Assembly (NCBI GenBank): GCA_913043885.1
Contig: CAJWOB010000202.1
Span: 1-5,431, forward strand
Length of the DNA stretch: 5,431 bases
Origin: an uncultured Spirochaetaceae bacterium
GTDB taxonomy: Bacteria > Spirochaetota > Spirochaetia > SZUA-6 > Bin103
Reading direction: 5' to 3'
In this document: in pieces, positions 1 through 5,431 of the stretch
Layout of the letters: each line of letters opens with the position of its first letter
Numbering within the stretch: position 1 is the stretch's first letter
Translations under genes and position numbers: made by a program
Notes under the pieces: model-generated
Told to the model about the DNA's origin: nothing
Database searches by the model: none
The model's input: only the letters and a program-made list of their open reading frames with translations

Positions 1-1133
1 GCGGCGGCGCGCCGCTCCTCCGGCGGCTCACGGTCGATCAGATCGGATGGGATGTCGACCACGTCCACCCTCGCCCCCAGCAGGGTGCCGGCATGCTCGA
101 GCGCGCTGTGGATGCTGGCGTAGGTGTCACGCGGCCCCATGTACTTGCCGGCCAGCCCGATTACCACTCGCTCTTCCGCGCCCTCGTAGCGGCTGATGTA
201 GGTATCGAAGCTGCGCTTCTCGTCGAGTGGCCGCGCTTCCAGCCCTAGATTGTGGAGCGAGATCTCGTCCGCACGCTGGGCCCGCAGGTGGCCGGGAACG
301 TCGTAGATCGATCGCGACGTATGGAGGTCGAGAACGTTCTCGACCGGCAGTCGCAGGCGCTGTGCCAGCTTGCGTATAACCACTTGGTCGACGGCGTTTT
401 CGCTGCGGCACACCAGCATCTGCGGCTTCACCCCCATCTGCATCAGGAGTTGGGTGCCGTGTTGGGCGGCCTTGCTCTTCTGCTCGTTGAGGTGTGAAGC
501 CTCGATGATCCACACCAGATTGATGAAGAAGGTGTTGTTCTCGCCTTCTTGATAGGCGAGGTCGCGCATCGCCGATATGTAGGGGCGATTCTCCTCGTCG
601 CCGACGGTGCCGCCGATCTCGACGAGCGTGACGTCCGCCTGGTGGGCGACCGCCGACTCGCGGACGAAGCGGATGATCTCGCCGGTTACGTGCGGGTAGT
701 ACTGGACGTCGGAGCCGGAGAACCGCCCACTGCGTTCGAGTTGATTGATGCGCCGCGACAGCCTGCCGTTGGTGAAGATGTTGTGCTGCGAGAAGCTCTT
801 GTCGACGAATCGCTCGTAGGTGCCGATGTCCATGTCGCACTCGGTGCCATCTTCGAGCACGAACACTTCGCCGTGGCGGAACGGGCTGAGCGTCCCGGCG
901 TCCTCGTTGAAGTAGCCGTCCATCTTGATGAGGTTGGTGCGGTAGCCGCGCTGTTCGAGCAACGACGCCAGGCCGGCGGAGAACACACCCTTGCCCAGCC
1001 CGCTGATGACGCTACCGGTAACGACGATAAACTTGGTATGTCCCACGCGATAGCCGTCTGGGACCATGGAGTACTCCTCGCCCGGATCGGATCTGTCGCG
1101 CATGGCGAACAGGCCTTCCGGCAGCTCGCTCAC
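1..1133 (-). CDS. pyrG: CTP synthase, divergent form, C-terminus cut by window edge
   Basis: This enzyme makes CTP from UTP, ATP and glutamine in the cytoplasm. Seen, numbering from GTG at 1133: a P-loop GSVISGLGKG (about 40-49), KMDGYFNEDAGTLSP (about 70-84), RHGEVF with His87, CDMDIGTYERF with the metal-site Asp102, VEIGGTVGD with Glu172, and KSKAAQHG with Lys219, Lys221 and Gln224 of the UTP/CTP site. The glutaminase domain begins near VVIGLAGKY (about 323), and the rest, including the catalytic triad, lies outside the window. About 377 codons are present; the family is usually near 540. The reading frame is open with no stops. Start choice: GTG 1133 follows GGGAGGGG by 8 bases. ATG 1067 also has GAGGAG 6 bases upstream and would give the N-terminal length more usual for the family, so the start is unsettled. 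The motifs differ from common CTP synthases (DGYFN for DPYIN, RHGEVF for QHGEVF), but the catalytic residues visible here are kept. It lies downstream of the acyltransferase gene in the same direction. Confidence 0.93.
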   Translation of the reverse strand, partial: MSELPEGLFAMRDRSDPGEEYSMVPDGYRVGHTKFIVVTGSVISGLGKGVFSAGLASLLEQRGYRTNLIKMDGYFNEDAGTLSPFRHGEVFVLEDGTECDMDIGTYERFVDKSFSQHNIFTNGRLSRRINQLERSGRFSGSDVQYYPHVTGEIIRFVRESAVAHQADVTLVEIGGTVGDEENRPYISAMRDLAYQEGENNTFFINLVWIIEASHLNEQKSKAAQHGTQLLMQMGVKPQMLVCRSENAVDQVVIRKLAQRLRLPVENVLDLHTSRSIYDVPGHLRAQRADEISLHNLGLEARPLDEKRSFDTYISRYEGAEERVVIGLAGKYMGPRDTYASIHSALEHAGTLLGARVDVVDIPSDLIDREPPEERRAA

Positions 1134-1141
1134 GATGCTGT

Positions 1142-1149
1142 CCCCTCCC
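1142..1149 (-). promoter_or_regulatory. Strong ribosome binding site for pyrG GTG start
   Basis: On the minus strand this reads GGGAGGGG, eight bases ahead of GTG at 1131-1133. It is the reason for preferring the GTG start. A competing GAGGAG at 1074-1079 sits six bases ahead of ATG 1067, so both starts could be used. Confidence 0.5.
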
Positions 1150-1153
1150 TTGA

Positions 1154-1189
1154 GCACCCTTCGGGTGCGCCGCGTACCGTCAGGTACGC
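1154..1189 (-). repeat. Two tandem perfect stem-loops between acyltransferase gene and pyrG
   Basis: Read on the minus strand, the first hairpin (1189-1172) has a 7-bp stem GCGTACC/GGTACGC with loop TGAC. The second (1168-1154) has a 6-bp stem GCACCC/GGGTGC with loop GAA. Only three bases separate them, and the second ends four bases before the pyrG ribosome binding site. No run of T follows either, so an ordinary intrinsic terminator is unlikely. A role in mRNA processing, stability, pausing or control of pyrG translation is inference. Confidence 0.6.
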
Positions 1190-1205
1190 CCGATCCCCCA
1201 TGCTC

Positions 1206-2447
1206 TCAGGCCGCCTCGCCGGTGGAGGGTCGTTTCTCCAGCGCGTGGCGTAGCTTGTTGCCGTAGTAGGCGGCAAGGTGGGGATGTCGCACGAAAACGT
1301 TGTCGTCGTCGTATTCCAAGGTCGTATACGCCTTGGAGGCTATGATCGGCGCGCGCGGATAGTTGAACAGGCGGGCGGTACGTTCGAGGATGGCATCGAG
1401 CGACAGCCGTCGCCCGTGCAGATACATCGGCGAGGTATCCATACCGTGTTCCTCGAGCCGGTCGAGATTCTGGGCTATGCGCTTCTCCAACTCGCTGCGA
1501 CTGACCCGGAAGCGGTCGTCCAGCGACGCAAACAGCAGCGTGCTCTCGTAGACCCGCGTCAGCTTGCCCATCTCGTGGCGCACCACCCGCGCCTGCTCGC
1601 GCGCGCGTAGCGAGCCGTCGGCGGGCACGCCCTCGCCGAACCGGACACACACCCGGCACCGTTGCTCTCTCATCCGCCGCGTGATAGGCGCCTTGATGAA
1701 GGTGTAGTAGTAGTCGTAGACGTACTTGGCGATCTTGGTCTTGCGCGTCTTGGCCTGATACTCCCGGAACACGATGTCTTCCGGTACCCGCTCGTAGCTG
1801 ATGTTCACCGGGACGAAGAACGCGTTGTCGATCTCTATCTGCCGCACCGCGGTGTTGACCACGAGGAAGACGTACGCCGACAGCTCGGCGAACTCACCCG
1901 AGTAGGATCGACCGTATTTGACGTCTCCGGTAGGCGAGGTCTCGTAGCCGGGAAAGATCATCAGGTGCAGCTTCTCGCGCAGCACCATCTTGATCTGCTC
2001 CAGGTACAGCCTGTTGTACTGCTCTTTGGTGATGACCAACGGACGCGTGCCCAGCAGCTTGTTGGCGAAGTTGCCGAACCAGTGCTTGCCGTAGAAGGCG
2101 CGCCGGTCGCGGATCATCATGAAGGCCCCACACTTGCGCAGGAAGGAGTCGACAGGCCCGACGAAGAGGTTCTCCCCAGCCTGGATCGCCGTGCGTACAT
2201 AGCGCCGGGCGAGATAGGTCTGCAACATCATCCAGTCGTATTCGCTCTGGTGATTGGGGATGAACACCAGCGTCTGACCGGCCTTGGCGCGGGAGATCAC
2301 GTTTTCCAGTCCGACCACGTCCACCGACGAGAACAGACTGCGGAAGAACAGCGCCTGGCAGGTGTTGGCGGTGTTGATGACGTAACGATCGCGGCGCCAG
2401 TGGTGAAGGAGATCGAGAATCTGCGCTGAGCTTAGGTCTTGCCGCAT
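1206..2447 (-). CDS. PlsB-family glycerol-3-phosphate acyltransferase, short form
   Basis: Probably transfers an acyl chain to the sn-1 position of glycerol-3-phosphate at the inner membrane, the first step of phospholipid synthesis. Seen in 413 residues: block I NHQSEYD (His66 and Asp71, the HX4D catalytic pair), block II GAFMMIRDRR (107-116), block III FPGYETSPTG (165-174) and block IV FVPVNISYERV (211-221). The later stretch 287-322 (VVRHEMGKLTRVYESTLL onward) resembles the region following the catalytic domain in PlsB. At 413 residues it is about half the length of E. coli PlsB (about 807), lacking much of the flanking sequence. Block III lacks the usual E and R of the EGxRS pattern. The ATG at 2447 is the first start in frame; the Shine-Dalgarno sequence is weak (AGGCG about 7 bases upstream). 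pyrG follows 72 bases downstream, probably in one operon. A lysophosphatidate or other glycerolipid acyltransferase is possible; the family is clear, the exact substrate is not. Confidence 0.85.
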   Translation of the reverse strand: MRQDLSSAQILDLLHHWRRDRYVINTANTCQALFFRSLFSSVDVVGLENVISRAKAGQTLVFIPNHQSEYDWMMLQTYLARRYVRTAIQAGENLFVGPVDSFLRKCGAFMMIRDRRAFYGKHWFGNFANKLLGTRPLVITKEQYNRLYLEQIKMVLREKLHLMIFPGYETSPTGDVKYGRSYSGEFAELSAYVFLVVNTAVRQIEIDNAFFVPVNISYERVPEDIVFREYQAKTRKTKIAKYVYDYYYTFIKAPITRRMREQRCRVCVRFGEGVPADGSLRAREQARVVRHEMGKLTRVYESTLLFASLDDRFRVSRSELEKRIAQNLDRLEEHGMDTSPMYLHGRRLSLDAILERTARLFNYPRAPIIASKAYTTLEYDDDNVFVRHPHLAAYYGNKLRHALEKRPSTGEAA

Positions 2448-2479
2448 GACAGCGCCTGGTACCTCGGAGTGGGGCGACG

Positions 2480-2495
2480 TAAGGCTGACACCTTA
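2480..2495. repeat. Short inverted repeat TAAGG-N6-CCTTA
   Basis: A perfect 5-bp inverted repeat around CTGACA, 33 bases upstream of the acyltransferase start. Its spacing would suit a dimeric regulator's operator or a small hairpin in the 5' leader. The arms are short enough to occur by chance. Confidence 0.3.
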
Positions 2496-2626
2496 ACCCC
2501 GGCTAGTCACGGTACGTGCTGGCGCGGGCCTCGTCAAATCTCGGGCGCTGGCGGCACCGTTCGCGGTCCACCCGGTGAGCGAGGGGCCCCGGGTATGCCG
2601 CGGTGGCGTGAACGGCTATCGGTGGC

Positions 2627-2632
2627 TACACT
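2627..2632 (+). promoter_or_regulatory. Possible -10 element TACACT of the lipoprotein gene
   Basis: TACACT fits the TAnnnT pattern and ends nine bases before ATG 2642. Transcription would then start about two or three bases before the start codon, giving a leaderless message, in keeping with the absence of a purine-rich Shine-Dalgarno sequence. No good TTGACA match lies 16-18 bases upstream, so the call rests on one hexamer. Confidence 0.3.
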
Positions 2633-2641
2633 CGCGCGGCC

Positions 2642-3022
2642 ATGAACAGACTCCTCCCGCTGAGTGCCCTTGCCATTATGTCGCTGTCAGCGTGCGCATC
2701 CGGCAGCTTCCTCGGGCTCGCTACCAGCGCCTACGTCGACGAGCAGCTCGAGGCGACCAGGGCTGAGGTGGAGGCCGCGCGCGAGGACATGAGCGGTCAG
2801 CTGCAAGCTGAGATATCTACGGTACGGTTCGATGTCGATCGGGTAGACGAGCTGACCCGCGATCTCGAGCAACTGTTGGCCACGATTCGGGAGAACGAGC
2901 GAGCCACCCAGGAGCTGCAGCAGTTAGCGACTGTCGTCGCGTCGCGACTCGACGAGCTGCCGACAGAGACGCTGCGTCGCCTGGTCGAGATACTGGAGAG
3001 GAACCTGGAGGCCGCGCCCTAG
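2642..3022 (+). CDS. Small predicted lipoprotein with coiled coil, function unknown
   Basis: A 126-residue protein. The N-terminus has Arg3, a hydrophobic stretch (about 4-17) and a lipobox Leu15-Ser-Ala-Cys18, so signal peptidase II should cut before Cys18. Residue +2 is Ala, not Asp, which under the Lol rule of proteobacteria favours the outer membrane. The mature part (about 108 residues) is almost wholly helical and charged, with heptad-like Leu/Val/Ile spacing from about 31 to 120, suggesting a coiled coil and possibly oligomers. It has no cysteine apart from the lipidated one and no enzyme motif. I do not recognise a family. ATG 2642 is chosen because it gives the complete signal peptide; the ATG at residue 13 would destroy it. 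No Shine-Dalgarno is visible. The gene is divergent from the acyltransferase gene, and its stop overlaps that of rlmN by four bases. It may be an envelope structural or accessory protein; this is inferred only from topology. Confidence 0.8.
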   Translation: MNRLLPLSALAIMSLSACASGSFLGLATSAYVDEQLEATRAEVEAAREDMSGQLQAEISTVRFDVDRVDELTRDLEQLLATIRENERATQELQQLATVVASRLDELPTETLRRLVEILERNLEAAP

Positions 3023-4110
3023 TCCAGTGACCGCCGCCGGAGCTGGCCGCAGGCGGCAGCCACCTCGTCTCCCTTGGCGGTGCGGATGGTGGTCGGCACC
3101 CCGTATCGCTGCAGCGCGGCGCGGAATCTGGCCACCCGACTGCGACTCGGCCGCTGGAATGTCGCAGCAAGGTCGGGCACCGGGTTGTAGGGAATCAAGT
3201 TGACCTTGGCCGGACGACCACGGAGTAGCTCGCCCAACCGCTGCCCTTCGTCCTCGCCGTCGTTCACCCCGTCCAGCAGCACGTACTCGTAGGTGACCGT
3301 GCGCTTGGCCTGGGCGGCGTAGGCGTCGGCGGCCGCCAGGATCGCCGCCACGCTCCAGCTGCGGGCGGAAGGGACCAGCCGCGCCCGCAGCGCGTCGTCC
3401 GGTGCATGCAGGCTCACCGCCAGCCCCACCGGCAGTCCCAGGTCTACCAGGCGGCGGATACCGGGCACCACCCCCACGGTGCTCACCGTCACCCGGCGCG
3501 CACTCAGGCCGATGTCGTCCCCGCAGAGCGTGGTGATCGCTCCGGCCACCTGCTCGAAGTTCGCCATTGGCTCGCCCATGCCCATGAAGACGACATTGCT
3601 CACCGGTCCGTGTAGCCGTCTGAGGAGCAGCAGTTGCTCCACGATCTCCACGGCGGCGAGGTTGCGGACGACGCCGTCCAGGCCCGAGGCGCAGAATTGG
3701 CACGCCATGGCGCAACCGATCTGCGAGCTGATACAGGCCGTATGCCGGTGCCGCACCGTCGCACCGGGCCGGAGCTGCTGACGCAGCCGCCCGCCGCTGG
3801 GCGTCGAGCCGTCGAATTCACCGCGCCCCTCGTGAATCGACACCGATTCGATCAGGTTGCCGTCATGGGTGCGAAGCAGGAGCTTGCTGGTGCTGCCGTC
3901 GCGGCTGGGCGTGCTCGACACCACCTCCAGCGCACGCAGGCGGAAATCGGCCGCCAGCCTGGTGCGCAGGCCGGCCGGCAGGTCGGTCATGTCGGCGAAG
4001 CCCGCGGCGTCGTCGCGCAACAGGTGACGACGGAGCTGGGTGGCTCGATACGGGCGCTCGCCGAAGCCTGCCAGGTAATCGACCAGCTCCTGAACGGACA
4101 GCCCGCCCAG
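3019..4110 (-). CDS. rlmN: RlmN: 23S rRNA A2503 / tRNA A37 C2-methyltransferase
   Basis: A radical-SAM enzyme that methylates C2 of adenine 2503 in 23S rRNA and, in known members, A37 of some tRNAs. Numbered from codon 4110 (about 363 residues; E. coli has 384): N-terminal domain GLSVQELVDYLAGFGERPYR (3-22) and FADMTDLP; conserved Cys126 in ACISSQIGC; the iron-sulfur motif CAMACQFC with Cys133, Cys137 and Cys140; SAM-binding GMGEP (177-181); VSLHAP; NLIPYNP; and the methyl-carrier Cys354 in AAACGQL. All key cysteines of the RlmN mechanism are present, and the double-cysteine chemistry is that of RlmN, not Cfr specifically. About 26 extra residues lie between IESVSI and ACISSQ. The start is a problem: there is no ATG, GTG or TTG from 4021 to 4180 in any minus-strand frame. 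The first canonical codon, TTG 4020, would remove 30 conserved residues and has no ribosome binding site. CTG 4110 is a guess placed just ahead of the homologous block. The gene lies 61 bases after lpdA, probably co-transcribed. Confidence 0.93.
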   Translation of the reverse strand: MGGLSVQELVDYLAGFGERPYRATQLRRHLLRDDAAGFADMTDLPAGLRTRLAADFRLRALEVVSSTPSRDGSTSKLLLRTHDGNLIESVSIHEGRGEFDGSTPSGGRLRQQLRPGATVRHRHTACISSQIGCAMACQFCASGLDGVVRNLAAVEIVEQLLLLRRLHGPVSNVVFMGMGEPMANFEQVAGAITTLCGDDIGLSARRVTVSTVGVVPGIRRLVDLGLPVGLAVSLHAPDDALRARLVPSARSWSVAAILAAADAYAAQAKRTVTYEYVLLDGVNDGEDEGQRLGELLRGRPAKVNLIPYNPVPDLAATFQRPSRSRVARFRAALQRYGVPTTIRTAKGDEVAAACGQLRRRSLD

Positions 4111-4171
4111 TGGCGGCCGCGAGGCGACGCCCGGAGTGGGGCCGTTCGACGGCGCGCCGGAATCGCCCCCG

Positions 4172-5431
4172 CTACTTCTTGAGCGGTCGATAGATGTGGG
4201 TGCTCTGACCGAAGAACATATCCGCGGTCTCCATCACCGTCTCGGAGAGGGTTGGGTGCGGGTGAATGGTGAGCCGCAGATCGGTTGCCAGCGCCGCCAT
4301 CTCGACCGCCAGCGTCCCTTCTGCGATGAGCTCACCGGCTCCGCTGCCAACCACGCCCATACCGAGGAGTCGCTCGCTGCCGGGGTCGACGATCAACTTG
4401 GTGAGACCGTCGTTGCGGCCCATGGTGGTGGCGCGACCGGATGCCCCCCACGGGAACTTCATCACCTTGATGTCGTGACCCTGCTCCTTGGCTTGCGTTT
4501 CGGTCAGACCGCACCACGCCAGCTCGGGGTCGGTGAACACCACCGCGGGAATCGCCTGCGGCTCGAACGCGACGCGGTGGCCGGCGGCGGCCTCCGCGGC
4601 GGTGCGGCCCTCGTGGGTGGCCTTGTGGGCCAGCCCGGGCTCGCCGGCGATGTCGCCAATCGCGTAGATGCCGTCGACGGCAGTCATCCGCTGTTCGTTC
4701 ACGTCGATGAAGCCGCGCTCGCTGACCGAGAGGCCCACCGCATCCAGACCCAGCCCTTCGGTGTTGGGGGTGCGGCCGACACTCATCAGCACGCGGTCGA
4801 AGGTTTGCGCGGGCGGCGCGTCCTTGCCGTTGTCCGTTGCGAACGTCGCCTTGAGGCCGCTCTTGGTTTCCTCGAGCTTGCTCACCGACGTGCTCAGCAA
4901 TACCGATTCGAATGAGGCGCCGACGCGCTTGGCTACCACGCTGACCAGATCGCGGTCTGCACCCGGCAGCAGGCCCGGAAGCATCTCCACCACCGTCACC
5001 TTGGTCCCGAGCGCGGCGTACACGGAGCCGAGCTCCAATCCGATGTAGCCGCCGCCGATCACCAGCAGTGAAGATGGGATGCTCTCCAGCGCTAGCGCTG
5101 CGGTGGAATCCCACATGCGCTCGCTGTCCAGCCACAGTGAGCCGATCCGTGTAGGCCGCGATCCGGTTGCGACGATCGCCTTGTCGAACGCTACGCGGCG
5201 GTCGCCCTCGCCCCCGCGCACCAGGATCTCCTTGCCGGCCTGCAGCTTCCCACGGCCCTGGACGTAGTCGATCTTGCGCTGCGAGCTCAGGACGCCCAGG
5301 CCCCCGGTCATCTTGCCGACCACGTCCTCCTTCCAGCTGCGCATCTTGTCCAGGTCGATCTTCGGCTCGGCGTAGGTGACCCCCCACGCTTCGGCCTCAC
5401 GCGCCTCCGAAATGAGCTTGGCGACGTGGAG
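4172..5431 (-). CDS. lpdA: Dihydrolipoamide dehydrogenase (E3), N-terminus outside window
   Basis: The flavoprotein E3 subunit reoxidises dihydrolipoamide with NAD+ in the pyruvate and 2-oxoglutarate dehydrogenase complexes and the glycine cleavage system. Numbered from the first in-window codon (419 residues): an ATGSRP segment near 88-93, the NAD-binding GGGYIGLELG (126-135), VGRTPN (218-223), the FAD-contact YAIGDIAG (256-263), LAHKATHEG, the dimer domain from about 295 with FTDPELAWCGLTE, and the active-site pair in HPTLSE with His392 and Glu397. It ends IYRPLKK then TAG at 4172-4174. About 50-57 residues are missing at the N-terminus, which should hold the first GxGxxG FAD motif and the redox CxxxxC disulfide; neither can be confirmed here. 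The sequence resembles the E. coli Lpd type (LHVAK, EDVVGKMTGGL, FPWGASGRA) more than the mercuric reductase or glutathione reductase relatives. rlmN follows closely on the same strand. Confidence 0.96.
   Translation of the reverse strand, partial: LHVAKLISEAREAEAWGVTYAEPKIDLDKMRSWKEDVVGKMTGGLGVLSSQRKIDYVQGRGKLQAGKEILVRGGEGDRRVAFDKAIVATGSRPTRIGSLWLDSERMWDSTAALALESIPSSLLVIGGGYIGLELGSVYAALGTKVTVVEMLPGLLPGADRDLVSVVAKRVGASFESVLLSTSVSKLEETKSGLKATFATDNGKDAPPAQTFDRVLMSVGRTPNTEGLGLDAVGLSVSERGFIDVNEQRMTAVDGIYAIGDIAGEPGLAHKATHEGRTAAEAAAGHRVAFEPQAIPAVVFTDPELAWCGLTETQAKEQGHDIKVMKFPWGASGRATTMGRNDGLTKLIVDPGSERLLGMGVVGSGAGELIAEGTLAVEMAALATDLRLTIHPHPTLSETVMETADMFFGQSTHIYRPLKK

Larger units (their letters stand above)
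2448..2641. promoter_or_regulatory. Divergent intergenic control region
   Basis: These 194 bases separate the starts of the acyltransferase gene (minus) and the lipoprotein gene (plus), so both promoters are expected here. I see no convincing coding content; the open frames on the plus strand run into the lipoprotein gene and resemble no protein. It contains the inverted repeat at 2480-2495, a -10-like TACACT close to the lipoprotein start, and a 6-bp inverted repeat ACCCGG/CCGGGT at 2570-2575 and 2589-2594. No convincing -35/-10 pair for the acyltransferase direction could be picked out. Confidence 0.55.

Noticed and set aside
549..1253. Plus-strand open frame (234 codons) opposite pyrG
   Set aside because: The minus-strand frame is unmistakable CTP synthase; the plus frame has no recognisable motif and is a product of high G+C.
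1662..2429. Long plus-strand open frame (255 codons) opposite the acyltransferase gene
   Set aside because: It is an antisense shadow. The product is a run of Val, Asp, His and Leu with no domain, while the minus strand carries all four acyltransferase blocks.
2439..2645. Possible small plus-strand gene of 68 codons in the divergent region
   Set aside because: It begins inside the acyltransferase start, overlaps the lipoprotein start, and shows no motif or ribosome binding site.
3033..3057. GCCGCC / GGCGGC inverted repeat just after the lipoprotein stop, considered as a terminator
   Set aside because: It has a 6-bp stem with a 13-base loop and no following T-run, and it encodes the conserved C-terminal part of rlmN, so base choice is explained by coding.
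3019..4110. Possible Cfr-type resistance methyltransferase (C8 of A2503)
   Set aside because: The N-terminal DMTDLP block and C-terminal AAACGQL arrangement and context with housekeeping genes fit RlmN; no Cfr-specific feature was seen.
3634..4182. Plus-strand frame over the rlmN 5' end and the lpdA-rlmN gap, considered as a real gene that might explain the missing rlmN start
   Set aside because: Its product has no recognisable motif and low-complexity composition, while the minus strand encodes clear RlmN homology through to about 4110.
4136..4915. Plus-strand open frame (259 codons) opposite lpdA
   Set aside because: It mirrors the lpdA reading frame and shows no family motif; lpdA motifs are continuous on the other strand.
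4172..5431. Possible mercuric reductase or glutathione reductase instead of Lpd
   Set aside because: LHVAK near the start, FPWGASGRA, and the C-terminal HPTLSE region match the dihydrolipoamide dehydrogenase pattern throughout.

Overview
The window looks like chromosomal housekeeping DNA from a GC-rich Gram-negative-type bacterium. The base composition is visibly high in G+C, and third codon positions are mostly G or C. A diderm envelope is suggested by a short lipoprotein with a lipobox and by a PlsB-type acyltransferase. I cannot place the organism more precisely. There are no signs of mobile DNA, CRISPR, tRNA or rRNA.

Layout, left to right. Positions 1-1133 (minus) hold the N-terminal two thirds of a divergent CTP synthase (pyrG), cut by the left edge. 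Positions 1206-2447 (minus) hold a compact PlsB-family glycerol-phosphate acyltransferase. The two are separated by a 72-base gap containing two perfect stem-loops directly in front of the pyrG ribosome binding site. Positions 2448-2641 are a divergent control region. Positions 2642-3022 (plus) encode a small coiled-coil lipoprotein of unknown function. It runs head-on into rlmN (minus, ending at 3019), and the two stop codons share the bases CTAG. rlmN encodes the radical-SAM 23S rRNA/tRNA adenine-C2 methyltransferase. Upstream of it, positions 4172-5431 (minus) hold dihydrolipoamide dehydrogenase (lpdA), which lacks its N-terminus because of the right edge.

How the genes fit together. The acyltransferase and CTP synthase pair is metabolically sensible: one makes lysophosphatidate, and the other makes the CTP later consumed in forming CDP-diacylglycerol. 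They are probably co-transcribed in the order acyltransferase then pyrG. lpdA and rlmN are also co-oriented and close, and may share a transcript, but they have no obvious functional link.

I see no clearly new system. The points most worth a second look are: rlmN has no ATG, GTG or TTG ahead of its conserved N-terminal domain; the acyltransferase has lost the usual E and R of block III; the CTP synthase departs from the family consensus in its substrate loops; and two hairpins abut the pyrG ribosome binding site.
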